Assembly: GCF_947494875.1 (NCBI RefSeq) | Contig: NZ_CANLWM010000002.1 | Location: forward strand, 248,001-312,000 | Source of the DNA: an uncultured Williamsia sp. | GTDB lineage: Bacteria; Actinomycetota; Actinomycetes; Mycobacteriales; Mycobacteriaceae | Reading direction: 5' to 3' | Length of the DNA stretch: 64,000 bases | Shown here: positions 53,808-63,255 of the stretch, piece after piece | Position numbering within the stretch: position 1 is the first letter of the stretch | How the letters are laid out: each line of letters begins with the position of its first letter | The notes under the pieces: model-generated | The model's database searches: none | What the model saw: only the letters and a program-made list of their open reading frames with translations | Told to the model about the DNA's origin: nothing | Translations under genes and position numbers: made by a program

Positions 53808-55241
53808 TCAGACGGCGCTGAGCTCCTCCTCCACCACCGGCGGGGCCGGTGCGAGCGTGCGCACGACGCGCGACGGCTGTGTCAGCGCCATCAGCGCCAT
53901 CCCCGCCAGCAGCAGACCGGTCGAGACCCAGAACGTCGCACGGACCCCGCCGGTGAACACATCGGCGGCGGATCCGCCCGTGGCGTGCGTCGCGGCACCG
54001 AACACCGACACGAGCACAGCGAGGCCGAGAGCTCCTCCGAGCTGTTGGACGGCGTTCACCATCCCCGACGCGGCGCCGGCGTCCTCGGGGTGGACGTCGC
54101 GCAGGGCTGCGGTCGTCAGCGAGAAGAACGCCAGTCCCCCACCGAATCCCACGAGCACGGTCGCACCGACGAAGTCGCCGTAGACCGATGTGGGGCCGAT
54201 GGTGGTGAGCCATCCGGTGCCGCCAGCGGCGAGTGCGAAGCCGAGGACCAGCAGCGGACGCGGCCCGATCCTCGTGGAGGCCCAGCGCGCGGAGAACTGC
54301 GTGGCGACCAGCGTCCCCATCGTCATCGGCAGGTAGGCGAGCCCGGTGGTCAACGGACCGAACCCGAGGACGCCCTGCATGAACCGGGTGAGGAAGAACA
54401 TCATCCCGACGAACCCGGCGACCATGAACAACCGGCCCGCGAACGCGGACGAGCGGCCGAGGTCGGCGAAGATGCGCAGTGGTGTGATCGGTTGCAGGGC
54501 ACGGCGTTCTGCGAGGACGAAGCCACCGAGGGCCGCGACACCGACGGCGATCGGCGCGAGGGTCGACGGCGCGGACCATCCCGCCTCGGCCGCCCGGACG
54601 AGCCCGAACACGAGCGCGCCGACACCACCGGTGGAGAGCACCGCCCCGGCGAGGTCGAACGGTCGACGCTCCCGCGGCGTGGTGGGCAGCGCGATCGCGC
54701 CGGCCACGAGCACCAGGACGCCGATGGGCACGTTGACGACCATCACCCAGCGCCAGTTCAGCCACTCCACCAACATCCCGCCGGCGACCAGGCCGATCGA
54801 GAAGCCACCGAGGGAGACAGCCGTGAACAGGCCCAGCGCGCGGGCCCGGTCCGCGGGCTGCGGGAACCGGATCATGAGCAGTGCCAGTGCAGCCGGGGCG
54901 GCGATCGCCGCGCCCACGCCCTGGACGGCCCGGGCGGCCAGGAGCACCGCGGCGTCGGTCGCCAGGCCGCCGGCCGCGGAGGCCACGGCGAACAGCGCCA
55001 CCCCCGCGAGGAACGTGCGGCGACGGCCCAGGACGTCACCCAGTCGGGCGCCGAGCAGCAGCAGTCCGCCGAAGGTGAGGGTGTACGCGTTGAGCACCCA
55101 GGACAACGAGGCGGACGAGAAGCCCAGTGCGCGTTGGATGTCCGGTAGTGCGACGTTCACGATGGTGGAGTCGACCACCACCATGAGCTGGCACCCCAGG
55201 ACCGCGGCGAGCACCAGGGACGACGAGAAACGAAACGACAT
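53808..55241 (-). CDS. MFS drug-efflux transporter (DHA2, 14 TM)
   Basis: A 477-residue major facilitator of the DHA2 (drug:H+ antiporter, 14-helix) family. Motif D1 LVVVDSTIVNVALPDIQRAL is represented by VVVDSTIVNVALPDI. Motif A appears in GARLGDVLGRRRTFLAG and motif C in GLVAGGMLVEWLNWRW. It exports hydrophobic toxic compounds. ATG 55241 is 109 bp from the divergent TetR gene, which most likely represses it. The C-terminal Pro/Val/Glu tail ends VEEELSAV. Confidence 0.92.
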   Translation of the reverse strand: MSFRFSSSLVLAAVLGCQLMVVVDSTIVNVALPDIQRALGFSSASLSWVLNAYTLTFGGLLLLGARLGDVLGRRRTFLAGVALFAVASAAGGLATDAAVLLAARAVQGVGAAIAAPAALALLMIRFPQPADRARALGLFTAVSLGGFSIGLVAGGMLVEWLNWRWVMVVNVPIGVLVLVAGAIALPTTPRERRPFDLAGAVLSTGGVGALVFGLVRAAEAGWSAPSTLAPIAVGVAALGGFVLAERRALQPITPLRIFADLGRSSAFAGRLFMVAGFVGMMFFLTRFMQGVLGFGPLTTGLAYLPMTMGTLVATQFSARWASTRIGPRPLLVLGFALAAGGTGWLTTIGPTSVYGDFVGATVLVGFGGGLAFFSLTTAALRDVHPEDAGAASGMVNAVQQLGGALGLAVLVSVFGAATHATGGSAADVFTGGVRATFWVSTGLLLAGMALMALTQPSRVVRTLAPAPPVVEEELSAV

Positions 55242-55284
55242 GGATGTCTCCCAGAGATGGACGGGTAGACTCGGACCGAGAAAC

Positions 55285-55312
55285 GGAAGCTTCCTCCGGA
55301 TACGATACGGAG
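55285..55312. promoter_or_regulatory. Palindromes in the MFS/TetR intergenic region
   Basis: GGAAGCTTCC (55285-55294) is a perfect palindrome; CTCCG and CGGAG (55294-55298 and 55308-55312) form arms about a 9-bp centre. They lie between the divergent starts and are candidate TetR operators. Confidence 0.45.
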
Positions 55313-55350
55313 GGCTCCTCCGCTTTGCAACCGGTGGGAGGTGTGGCGCG

Positions 55351-55941
55351 GTGGCGACCTCGAAGACAGACCCGTCGACGCGCCGTGCGCCCCGCGCGGA
55401 TGCCGTGCGCAACCGTGCCCGCATCGTGGCCGCCGCGCGCGAGCTGTTCGGCTCCGATGGACCCGACGTCGCTCTCGAACGCGTCGCCGAGACCGCCGGC
55501 GTCGGCATCGGGACGCTGTATCGCAACTTCGCCAGTCGCGAGGCGCTCGTGGAGGCCGCCTACCGCACGCAGACCGAGGAGATCGTCGCCACCGGCCACC
55601 GCCTGGCCGCGACGCTGCCCCCGGACGAGGCCCTGGTGGCCCTGCTCCACGAGTTCCTGCGCACAGCCGCGGTGAAACGAGGCATGCGGGAGGTCATCCA
55701 TGCCCAACTCGGCGCCGACGCGCCGGTGTTCGAGGACGTCCGAGCGGCCACCCGAGGGATGATCGGGACCATCCTCGCGGCGGGCCAGGCAGCCGGGAAA
55801 CTGCGGAGCGACGTCGACGTCGAGATGGTGTCCCGCCTCATCGGCGGGCTCTCGATGACCTCGTCGGACAACGACGACCCCGCTGTCTCCGAGGCGATGA
55901 TCCGTGTCGTCGTCGACGGCCTGAGGCCCCCCGCGAGCTGA
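55351..55941 (+). CDS. TetR family transcriptional regulator
   Basis: A 196-residue TetR repressor. The N-terminal HTH (RARIVAAARELFGSDG, ALERVAETAGVGIGTLYRNFASREALVEAAY region, residues 23-68) is complete; the ligand domain resembles the SCO1712/actinobacterial C-terminal type (EALVALLHEFLRTAAVKRGM). GTG 55351 follows a GGGAGG site. It is divergent from the DHA2 transporter and presumably its repressor (inference). Confidence 0.9.
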   Translation: MATSKTDPSTRRAPRADAVRNRARIVAAARELFGSDGPDVALERVAETAGVGIGTLYRNFASREALVEAAYRTQTEEIVATGHRLAATLPPDEALVALLHEFLRTAAVKRGMREVIHAQLGADAPVFEDVRAATRGMIGTILAAGQAAGKLRSDVDVEMVSRLIGGLSMTSSDNDDPAVSEAMIRVVVDGLRPPAS

Positions 55942-56619
<678 letters not shown>

Positions 56620-56659
56620 CGAAGCCCGCCCGACCCGACGTCGGGACGACAGGTGGAAC

Positions 56660-56692
56660 CGGACCCGGCACCGCGCGGCGGTGCCGGGTCCG
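56660..56692 (+). terminator. rpf terminator hairpin
   Basis: A perfect 15-bp stem (56660-56674 with 56678-56692) around GCG, about 40 bp after the rpf stop. Confidence 0.75.
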
Positions 56693-56817
56693 CACATCTG
56701 TGAGGCACAATGTGTGCAGATGAAAGTTTCCGGCCACCGATCGCGTCTGGTTTACGTACGGTAGCTATTGTCAATCACGACCGCGGGTACTCGCTGACGC
56801 GGGAAGGACGGAGAACG

Positions 56818-57417
56818 GTGGAGAACACACGTCGGGCAACAGTGGCCCGCGGGACCGGACGCGATGTCCTGCTCGATGCGACTCTGCGCCTGATCGGCGA
56901 TCGCGGTCTGCACGCCATCACACTGCGTGAGGTCGCCGGCGCGGCCGGATTGTCGTTGGGATCGACGACCTATCACTTCGCCGACCGGGACGCCCTCCTG
57001 ATCGCCGCGCTGAGCCGCTTCGCCGACTCGGTCACCGACCAGTGCGACAAGGCCATCGCCGCCGCCGACCACGACGGTCGGACCGGCCGCGAGATCATGC
57101 GCACCGTCGTCGCGGACCTCGACGCCACGTACTGCGACGTCACCCGCATGCTGGCGCAGCTCGAGACCTACACCGAGGCCGCCCGCAACCCGGAGGTCGC
57201 GGCCATCGCCGCGCGTGTGCTCGACGCCTACCGCCGGCTCCTGAGCCACGCGTTCACCGCTGCCGGCGTCCCCGCCGATCAGGTCGCCACCCGGGTCGAC
57301 CGCGTCCTCGTCTACGCCGACGGCCTCGCGTTGCAGAGCGCTGCCAAGGGCGCACCCTGCACGCTGCCCGACGACGCCACGTCGGTCATCTGGCTCCTGG
57401 CCACCACGGCCGTCTGA
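56818..57417 (+). CDS. TetR family transcriptional regulator
   Basis: A 199-residue TetR regulator. HTH segment LLDATLRLIGDRGLHAITLREVAGAAGLSLGSTTYHFADRDALL (residues about 18-61) is intact; the C-terminal domain is helical with a Cys (YCDVTRML). GTG 56818 follows AAGGACGGAG at proper spacing; the open frame begins earlier, at 56710, but that stretch contains the promoter. It faces the convergent MaoC gene. Its target is unknown; a TACGTA palindrome lies about 60 bp upstream. Confidence 0.85.
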   Translation: MENTRRATVARGTGRDVLLDATLRLIGDRGLHAITLREVAGAAGLSLGSTTYHFADRDALLIAALSRFADSVTDQCDKAIAAADHDGRTGREIMRTVVADLDATYCDVTRMLAQLETYTEAARNPEVAAIAARVLDAYRRLLSHAFTAAGVPADQVATRVDRVLVYADGLALQSAAKGAPCTLPDDATSVIWLLATTAV

Positions 57418-57432
57418 CCCCTCCCCGCCTTC

Positions 57433-57891
57433 TCAGAAGGCGACGCGGGTGATGGTCTCCGCCACCAGTGACGGCTTCGCGGCGTCGCGGACGGTGATCG
57501 TCTGCGTCACCACCATCTCGACCGTGCCCTCCGCGACCTCACGCGCCGATGCGAGCGTCGCGGTCAGCTGCACGTCCGATCCGACGAGGACGGGCGCGGG
57601 GAACCGCACCTTGTTCGAGCCGTAGTTGACGGCGAACGTCGCGTTCTCGACCGAGTAGACCTGCCAGGCCAGCATCGGGACCAGCGACAGCGTCAGGTAG
57701 CCGTGCGCGATGGGTCCGCCGAACGGGCTCTCCCGCTGCGCGCGCTCGACGTCGACGTGGATCCACTGGTGGTCGCCGGTGGCCTCGGCGAACTGGTTCA
57801 CCCGCTCCTGGGTGATCGTGAGCCAGTCGCTCGATCCGAGTTCCTCGCCGGCGGCCGCGAGGATGTCCGATGCAGAGGTGAAGACGCGCAT
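57433..57891 (-). CDS. MaoC-like (R)-specific enoyl-CoA hydratase
   Basis: A 152-residue single hot-dog domain protein. The hydratase-2 motif FAEATGDHQWIHVD supplies the catalytic Asp/His; GPIAHGYLTLSLVPML and NYGSNKVRFPAPV are family blocks. It hydrates trans-2-enoyl-CoA, in fatty-acid or polyhydroxyalkanoate metabolism. Length is that of NodN-like mycobacterial Rv0130-type dehydratases. Confidence 0.92.
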   Translation of the reverse strand: MRVFTSASDILAAAGEELGSSDWLTITQERVNQFAEATGDHQWIHVDVERAQRESPFGGPIAHGYLTLSLVPMLAWQVYSVENATFAVNYGSNKVRFPAPVLVGSDVQLTATLASAREVAEGTVEMVVTQTITVRDAAKPSLVAETITRVAF

Positions 57892-57906
57892 GGGACGAAA
57901 CCTACG

Positions 57907-58632
57907 TCACATCCGCGCGAACGGGCCCAGAGGACCCTGGGTTCCGCTGTAGACGTTCTTGTCGACGCGGACGGGGACGCCGGGGATGACCGCGGAGTCG
58001 GTGTACTGCCAGAACGTCCAGCTCCGCCATCCGCCGGGCAGCGGTCCGGGCGCCGATCGGCCGTTGTAGTCGGCGATCCACAGCGGGTACCGCGTGAACT
58101 GTGCGGTGTTCGCCATCGCCGTCCGCCAGAACGTCGGATAGGTGTAGATGATCGGCGTCCGACCGGTCAGCGCAGACACGGTGTCGAGGTACTGCTGCGT
58201 CCACGCGATCAGGGCGCCCGGCGGCAGGCCACCGCTCTGCTCGAGGTCGAGGACGGGCGGGAGGTCACCCCAGCCGTTCTGCCCCAGCGTGACCGCCGCG
58301 AAGAACGCCGCCTGCGGCGCCGCGGGCAACGACGGGTCGGCGTAGTGGTACGTGCCGCGCGCGAGTCCGGCCAGTCGCATCCCGATCGAGTCCGGCACGA
58401 ACCACGGGTTCACATACGACAGGCCCTCGGTCGCCTTGACCATCGCGAAGTCCCGACCGGACCGCTTGACCGCGAACCAGTCCACGAGCGCATAGTTCGG
58501 GTGTTGCCACGACGAGACGTCCGGCCCGGTGTCCGCCTGCGCGGGGGCACAGGACAGGCCGAGCGCGGCCGCGAGGACGACGGCCAGGACGGCGACACGC
58601 CGGGCGGGTCGTTGACAGTGACGCACGAGCAT
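57907..58632 (-). CDS. Secreted GH25 muramidase
   Basis: A 241-residue exported lysozyme. Signal peptide to about residue 33 (AQA-DTG). The GH25 barrel begins GPDVSSWQHP, has FAMVKATEGLSYVNPWF, the catalytic DxE in VLDLEQSGG, and ends with SWTFWQYTDSAVIPGVPVRVDKNVY, the typical final segment. It hydrolyses the MurNAc-GlcNAc bond of peptidoglycan. It lies 15 bp before the MaoC gene on the same strand. Confidence 0.92.
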   Translation of the reverse strand: MLVRHCQRPARRVAVLAVVLAAALGLSCAPAQADTGPDVSSWQHPNYALVDWFAVKRSGRDFAMVKATEGLSYVNPWFVPDSIGMRLAGLARGTYHYADPSLPAAPQAAFFAAVTLGQNGWGDLPPVLDLEQSGGLPPGALIAWTQQYLDTVSALTGRTPIIYTYPTFWRTAMANTAQFTRYPLWIADYNGRSAPGPLPGGWRSWTFWQYTDSAVIPGVPVRVDKNVYSGTQGPLGPFARM

Positions 58633-58699
58633 GAGAGTGACCCTAGGTGCTCTCGTGCCATGCGGTACAGGTGTTACGGACTATTCACAGGAGACGCAC

Positions 58700-59290
58700 G
58701 TGACGGAACAGACCCCGTGGGACCAGAGCTGGTGGGACGAGAAGTACGCCGACGGCGATCGCATCTGGAGCGGAGACCCGAACGCGACCCTGGTCGACGA
58801 GGTGTCACCGCTGTCGCCGGGACGGGCGTTGGATCTCGGCTCCGGGGAGGGCGACGACGCGCGGTGGCTCGCCGACCACGGGTGGTCGGTGGTCGCCGTC
58901 GACATCTCGCAGGTCGCGATCGACCGCGCCCGTGAGCTCGGCGGCACGCGGTCCATCAGCTGGGTCCGGGCGGACATCGTCGCCGATGGGGTTCCGCCCG
59001 GGCCCTACGACCTGGTGTCGATGATGTACTTCCCGATCCGCCGGCCTGAGGGGGACGACGCGCTCCGCGACGTCCTCGCCTCCGTCGCGCCCGACGGGAC
59101 GCTGCTGGTGGTCGGCCACGAGACGTACCCCGTCGACGACATCCACACCCCCGCCGACGTCGCCGCGCAGCTCGACCCGACCCGCTGGGAGATCGTCACC
59201 CACGAGACCCGCGCACGTCGCCATTCCGGGGAGGGCGGCGGCGGCCACCACACCCACGACGTGATCGTCGTGGCCCGACGCCGGGGCTGA
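58700..59290 (+). CDS. Class I SAM-dependent methyltransferase
   Basis: A 196-residue methyltransferase. SAM-binding motif I is LDLGSGEGDDARWL, motif post-I VVAVDISQVAIDRA and motif II PYDLVSMMYFP. The N-terminal WDQSWWDEKYADGDRIWSGDPN resembles the tellurite-resistance TehB/thiopurine methyltransferase-like group. GTG 58700 follows CAGGAG. The substrate is unknown. Confidence 0.85.
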   Translation: MTEQTPWDQSWWDEKYADGDRIWSGDPNATLVDEVSPLSPGRALDLGSGEGDDARWLADHGWSVVAVDISQVAIDRARELGGTRSISWVRADIVADGVPPGPYDLVSMMYFPIRRPEGDDALRDVLASVAPDGTLLVVGHETYPVDDIHTPADVAAQLDPTRWEIVTHETRARRHSGEGGGGHHTHDVIVVARRRG

Positions 59291-59302
59291 CCCCGGCGCG
59301 TC

Positions 59303-60676
59303 TCAGCCGGCGGGTGTGACCGTGGTCGTGACGACCGAGGAGTCCGACGGGTCGGCACTCTGCGAGGCGTCGCCCGAGACCGGTGCCGACGACGGCGCCT
59401 CCGACGACGCGTCGACCGAGGCGGGCGCCGAGGCGTCGACCGAACCGGGGACTGTCGTCGTGGTGGTGGCGGTGGTCGACGGCACGGCGGAACTGCTCAC
59501 GGGCGCGGACGAGGCGCCCGGCGGCGTCGTGCTGGACGACGATGACGAAGCGGACGACGTGCCGATCTTCGCAGCCGGCAGCACCGTCACCTTCTGCGTC
59601 ACCGGGGGCGAGGACCGCAGCGCGTTCATGACGGTGTCGCGCCCCGAGGTCAGTCCGCGCTGCCAGTTCGCCCAGTCGTGGCCGCCGTAGTTCGGCAGCG
59701 ACACCACCGACACGCCCTGCTGAGCAGCCTGGAGCTGGAACAGCACGGTCGACACCGCGGACAGCGCCTCGAGCAGGATCGCCGAGATGCGGTCCTGCGG
59801 CGCCATCGACGCCATCTCCTGCGGGCTGAGGAAGGCGTTGCCCGACGACACGACCAGCACCTGGCCGTTCTCCTTGAGCTTCGCGAGGTTCTTCGACGGG
59901 TCGTTGGCGGCCCACTGCGCGCTCCCGGGCGGGCCCCACATGTTGACGATGCCGTTGGTGTAGTTCGACACCATCGTCTGCGTCGCGAACACGCCGAGCG
60001 CGCCGAGCGGGTTGTCAGTCTGGTAATAGCCCGACATCGCCTGCACGACCTTGAACTGCTCGGGGTGCTTCGCCGCGAGCGTCACGGCCGGTCCCGCCGA
60101 CATCGACAACCCGACGATGGCGTTGTTGTTCGGCGCCACCCCGAACTGCTGCTGCAGGTACGCCGGCAACTCGGAGGTCAGGAACGTCTCCTGCTTGATG
60201 GGGACGTTGTTCGCGCCCGCGCCGCCGTTCCAGTCGGTGTAGAACGACGAGGCGCCACCCACCGGCATGACGAGGGTCGTGTTGGTCGAGCCGTCGTAGA
60301 TCTTCGACGCCTGGACGTCGGTGGTCCACGCCGAGCGCGCGTCACTGGCCCGCATGCCGTCGAGGAGGTAGACCCCGCGGGTGCTGTCGTTCGAGGCGCG
60401 GATCTGCACCATCACGTTCTTGTTCTGCGACGGCGACCACACCCAGCAGTTCTGCACGAAATTGCCCGACTTGTCCCAGGTGCACCCGGGTCGGAGCACC
60501 TCGGGGTGGCCGACGAGGGCCTGCGCGGTGTTCTGGTTCGAGAAGTAGGCGGTCGCGACGAAGACTCCCATCGCCAGCGCGACCGCGACGGCGAGCGCCC
60601 GCAGGACCCGGGTGCGGGGACCGGTCGGTGATTCGAGCACGGTCCACTGCGGTGATCCCGGGGCGGCAGAGCGCAT
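59303..60676 (-). CDS. Mycolyltransferase-like esterase (antigen 85 family) with low-complexity tail
   Basis: A 457-residue exported protein with one N-terminal hydrophobic signal/anchor (about 27-45). It has a Cys pair (PGCTWDKSGN, QNCWVW) and an esterase domain in which GVYLLDGMRA, YTDWNGGAG and ETFLTSELPAYLQQQFG match antigen 85. The nucleophile is Ser191 in VGLSMSAG, and the C-terminal His lies in GGHDWANW. The last 90 residues (about 368-457) are Ser/Thr/Ala/Pro-rich. It would transfer mycolates to trehalose or arabinogalactan, or act as a related esterase. Confidence 0.88.
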   Translation of the reverse strand: MRSAAPGSPQWTVLESPTGPRTRVLRALAVAVALAMGVFVATAYFSNQNTAQALVGHPEVLRPGCTWDKSGNFVQNCWVWSPSQNKNVMVQIRASNDSTRGVYLLDGMRASDARSAWTTDVQASKIYDGSTNTTLVMPVGGASSFYTDWNGGAGANNVPIKQETFLTSELPAYLQQQFGVAPNNNAIVGLSMSAGPAVTLAAKHPEQFKVVQAMSGYYQTDNPLGALGVFATQTMVSNYTNGIVNMWGPPGSAQWAANDPSKNLAKLKENGQVLVVSSGNAFLSPQEMASMAPQDRISAILLEALSAVSTVLFQLQAAQQGVSVVSLPNYGGHDWANWQRGLTSGRDTVMNALRSSPPVTQKVTVLPAAKIGTSSASSSSSSTTPPGASSAPVSSSAVPSTTATTTTTVPGSVDASAPASVDASSEAPSSAPVSGDASQSADPSDSSVVTTTVTPAG

Positions 60677-60689
60677 GGGTGTTCCCTTT

Positions 60690-60712
60690 CGACGACTTCC
60701 CGTGAGTCGTCG
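60690..60712 (-). terminator. Hairpin between fusion gene and mycolyltransferase-like gene
   Basis: CGACGACT (60690-60697) pairs with AGTCGTCG (60705-60712) about a seven-base loop, downstream of the fusion gene's stop. A weak terminator or leader structure. Confidence 0.4.
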
Positions 60713-60727
60713 GTGCCGCGGGATTCG

Positions 60728-63094
60728 TTACGCGTTCGTCCAGACCGGTTTCTCGCCGTCGGAGAACGCCGCCGTCCCGACGAGGAGGTCCTGCGAGAAG
60801 GTCATGGCGTCGACGGCGTCCGGGGAGCGTCGTGTCGCGGCGGCCGGGTCGGCGTCGTCGGCGACCTCCGCCCGCAGCCGCAGCGACTGCCTGACCGCGA
60901 ACGGGGCGTTCGCGACGACGGCCTCGGCCATCTCGCGGGCGGCGGCAAGGTGCTCGCCGGGCTCGACGACGCGGTTGATCAGGCCGAGGCGCAGGGCCTC
61001 GTCGGCGTCGAGCACCCGGGACGCCAGGGTCATCTCCGCCGCGACCCGCTCACCCACCACCCGAGGGAGGCGGACCAACCCGCCGTCCTGGGCGACGAGA
61101 CCGGTGGAGACCGGATCCAGCGCGAAGGTCGCGTCCCGGCCGGCGGCGACGAGGTGGCACGCCAGTACCAGCTCGAGGCCGCCGTCGTGGGCGGCGCCGG
61201 CGACCGCCGCAATGACCGGTTTGTCGAGGTCGGCGCGCGCGGTGAGGCCCGCGAAGCCGTTCGGGGGCGTGACGGCGGTGTTCCCCCAGCCGATCTCGGA
61301 GCGGTCGGCGCCGCGGCAGAAGTCCGGACCGCTGCCGTGGACGATCGCCACCCACAGGGCACGGTCGGCGAGGAACGCCGTGACCACCTCGTCGAGTTCG
61401 GCGTGCGCCGCGGCGAGGAGCGACGTGTCGCGCAGTTCGATCTCGCAGACGTGACCCGCCCGATGGACGCGCACGTGGTCGAACTCGCGGTCCAGCGACG
61501 GCACCCGCTCCGGGAGCAACCGGTCAATCACCGTGCGGGACACGGCGATGCGGTTGGTCGGGTGTACGTGGCGGGCGTGAACCGTGGTGCCGATCGGGTC
61601 GTCGGTGCCGTCCTCCCCGAGGAGCCTGGCGAGCAGAGCGGTGTCGCCGTCGCAGACATGGGCGATGAACCGTCGCCCCTGCAGGTCTCGGCAGACGCAG
61701 ATCCCGGCGCCGGTGGCGTGGTGCACGGTCCACGCCTCGATGGTCGCGGGGCCGTGGGCGTACCTCGTGGTCGGCAACCCGGGCACGGCGTCGAGCGCGG
61801 CCTGGATGTCGGGGCTGTCGTCGGGCACCCACGGCACGGGTGTCGTCGAGTACACCCCGGCGGAGTACTTGCTCAGCTGTCCACCGTTGGCGCCGACGAG
61901 ACCGAGGGCACCCGGCTGCGCGCGGACCCGTCGGATCACCCCGGCGACCGCGTGCATCGCGTAATTGCTGCCCGCCCCACCGAAATACGGCAGTCCCCCG
62001 GTGACGGTGAGGCCACGCGGATCGTCGTCGGCGAGGCCGAACGCGTCGGTCACCGTCCAAACCGCGACCGGGAAGCAGCTGTAGAGGTCCATCACCGCGA
62101 TATCGTCCATGGACGCACCGGCGGTCTCGAGCGCGTGCCGCACCGCGGCGACCGTGGCGGGGCTTCGGGACAGGTCCGGTCGCTCGAGGAGGGGCCGCTC
62201 GCGGAGATCGGCGTGGCCGTGCAGGAACACCCACCGAGACGGGTCGATGCCCAGTCGGCGTGCTGCGCCGACGGAGGTGATGACGCACGCCGCACCCTGG
62301 TTGATCTGGTCGCGGGCGACGAGGAACCGCAGGTAGGGCTCGGCGACGGGACGGTTGCGGTCGGTGCGGGTGGCGACCTCGTCGACCGTGCGCGCGGTCG
62401 GGGCCGCGGAATGCGGATTGCTCTCCGCGACAACGCTCATCGGGGCGAACAGGCCCGCCATCGCCCGCACGTAGGACGGTCGGTCCAGCCCGAGACGGTG
62501 CCGGCGGGCGTTCTCGAGCATCCCGTACTGGGCGGGCGCGTTGGTGAGGCCGTGCAGCACGTTCTCCCGTGTGTTCACCAGGTGCGTTCCGCGGCCGCGG
62601 TCGTCGACCGGTCCGGCGTCGACGGTCTCGGCGAAGTCCGGGACCTCGCCGGCAGCACCGGCACCGCGGCTGAAGTGGCGCGTCGTCGAGGTGACGTCGG
62701 CACCGAACACGACCGCGACCTGAGATGTCCCCGCCCCGATGCGCCCACACATCTCGGTGATGAGGCTCTGCGGCGTCTGCCCGCCGAGCGCGTCGTAGAC
62801 GACGTGGGTCGGTTCGGCACCGACACGGCGCAGCACCGCCCACGGGTAGTCGGTCGGGGCACCGAGCGGGGCGCCAAATCCCATGGCCTCGAACGACCGC
62901 GTCATGGCCGCCGTGTCGACGGCGTCGGCAAGAGCCGCCGCGTCGGCCCCCGTGTCCGCGAGCGCTGCCAGCACTGCGTCGGCCGCCATCTGCGCCTCGG
63001 ACCGGGCCGCGTAGTCGGGGTCGTCGATGCGTTCCGACGCCTCACCCACACCCACCAGCACCGGCGTGGACGGGTCGAGATCGTCGCAGGTCAT
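60728..63094 (-). CDS. Thiolase-like / enoyl-CoA hydratase-like fusion protein
   Basis: A 788-residue two-enzyme protein. Residues 1-515 follow the acetyl-CoA acetyltransferase (SCP-x-like) superfamily: LVGVGEAS, YDALGGQTPQSL at 100-111, TGGLPYFGGAGSNYAMHA at 365-382, GANGGQLSKYSAG, then an OB-like C-terminal part. In place of the nucleophilic Cys the first half reads DALGG. Residues about 541-788 are a crotonase: oxyanion part GAAHDGGLEL with Glu641, but PVSTGLVAQDGG lacks the second catalytic Glu. ATG 63094 follows TGAGGCG. The reaction is unclear; the lipid or CoA-thioester context is inference. Confidence 0.85.
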   Translation of the reverse strand: MTCDDLDPSTPVLVGVGEASERIDDPDYAARSEAQMAADAVLAALADTGADAAALADAVDTAAMTRSFEAMGFGAPLGAPTDYPWAVLRRVGAEPTHVVYDALGGQTPQSLITEMCGRIGAGTSQVAVVFGADVTSTTRHFSRGAGAAGEVPDFAETVDAGPVDDRGRGTHLVNTRENVLHGLTNAPAQYGMLENARRHRLGLDRPSYVRAMAGLFAPMSVVAESNPHSAAPTARTVDEVATRTDRNRPVAEPYLRFLVARDQINQGAACVITSVGAARRLGIDPSRWVFLHGHADLRERPLLERPDLSRSPATVAAVRHALETAGASMDDIAVMDLYSCFPVAVWTVTDAFGLADDDPRGLTVTGGLPYFGGAGSNYAMHAVAGVIRRVRAQPGALGLVGANGGQLSKYSAGVYSTTPVPWVPDDSPDIQAALDAVPGLPTTRYAHGPATIEAWTVHHATGAGICVCRDLQGRRFIAHVCDGDTALLARLLGEDGTDDPIGTTVHARHVHPTNRIAVSRTVIDRLLPERVPSLDREFDHVRVHRAGHVCEIELRDTSLLAAAHAELDEVVTAFLADRALWVAIVHGSGPDFCRGADRSEIGWGNTAVTPPNGFAGLTARADLDKPVIAAVAGAAHDGGLELVLACHLVAAGRDATFALDPVSTGLVAQDGGLVRLPRVVGERVAAEMTLASRVLDADEALRLGLINRVVEPGEHLAAAREMAEAVVANAPFAVRQSLRLRAEVADDADPAAATRRSPDAVDAMTFSQDLLVGTAAFSDGEKPVWTNA

Positions 63095-63255
63095 CGCCTC
63101 ATGATCGGCGAAAACGAGAACACGTGTCAATTCCGACGTCACCGGCGACGGGCTGGACACCACGCGACGACGCCGTCACGACCGCCGCGCGACTCGATGT
63201 CACCGACGGGGGCCGCGGTGACGGGACTCGTCGACTCCGTCGCCGCGGCCTTCGT

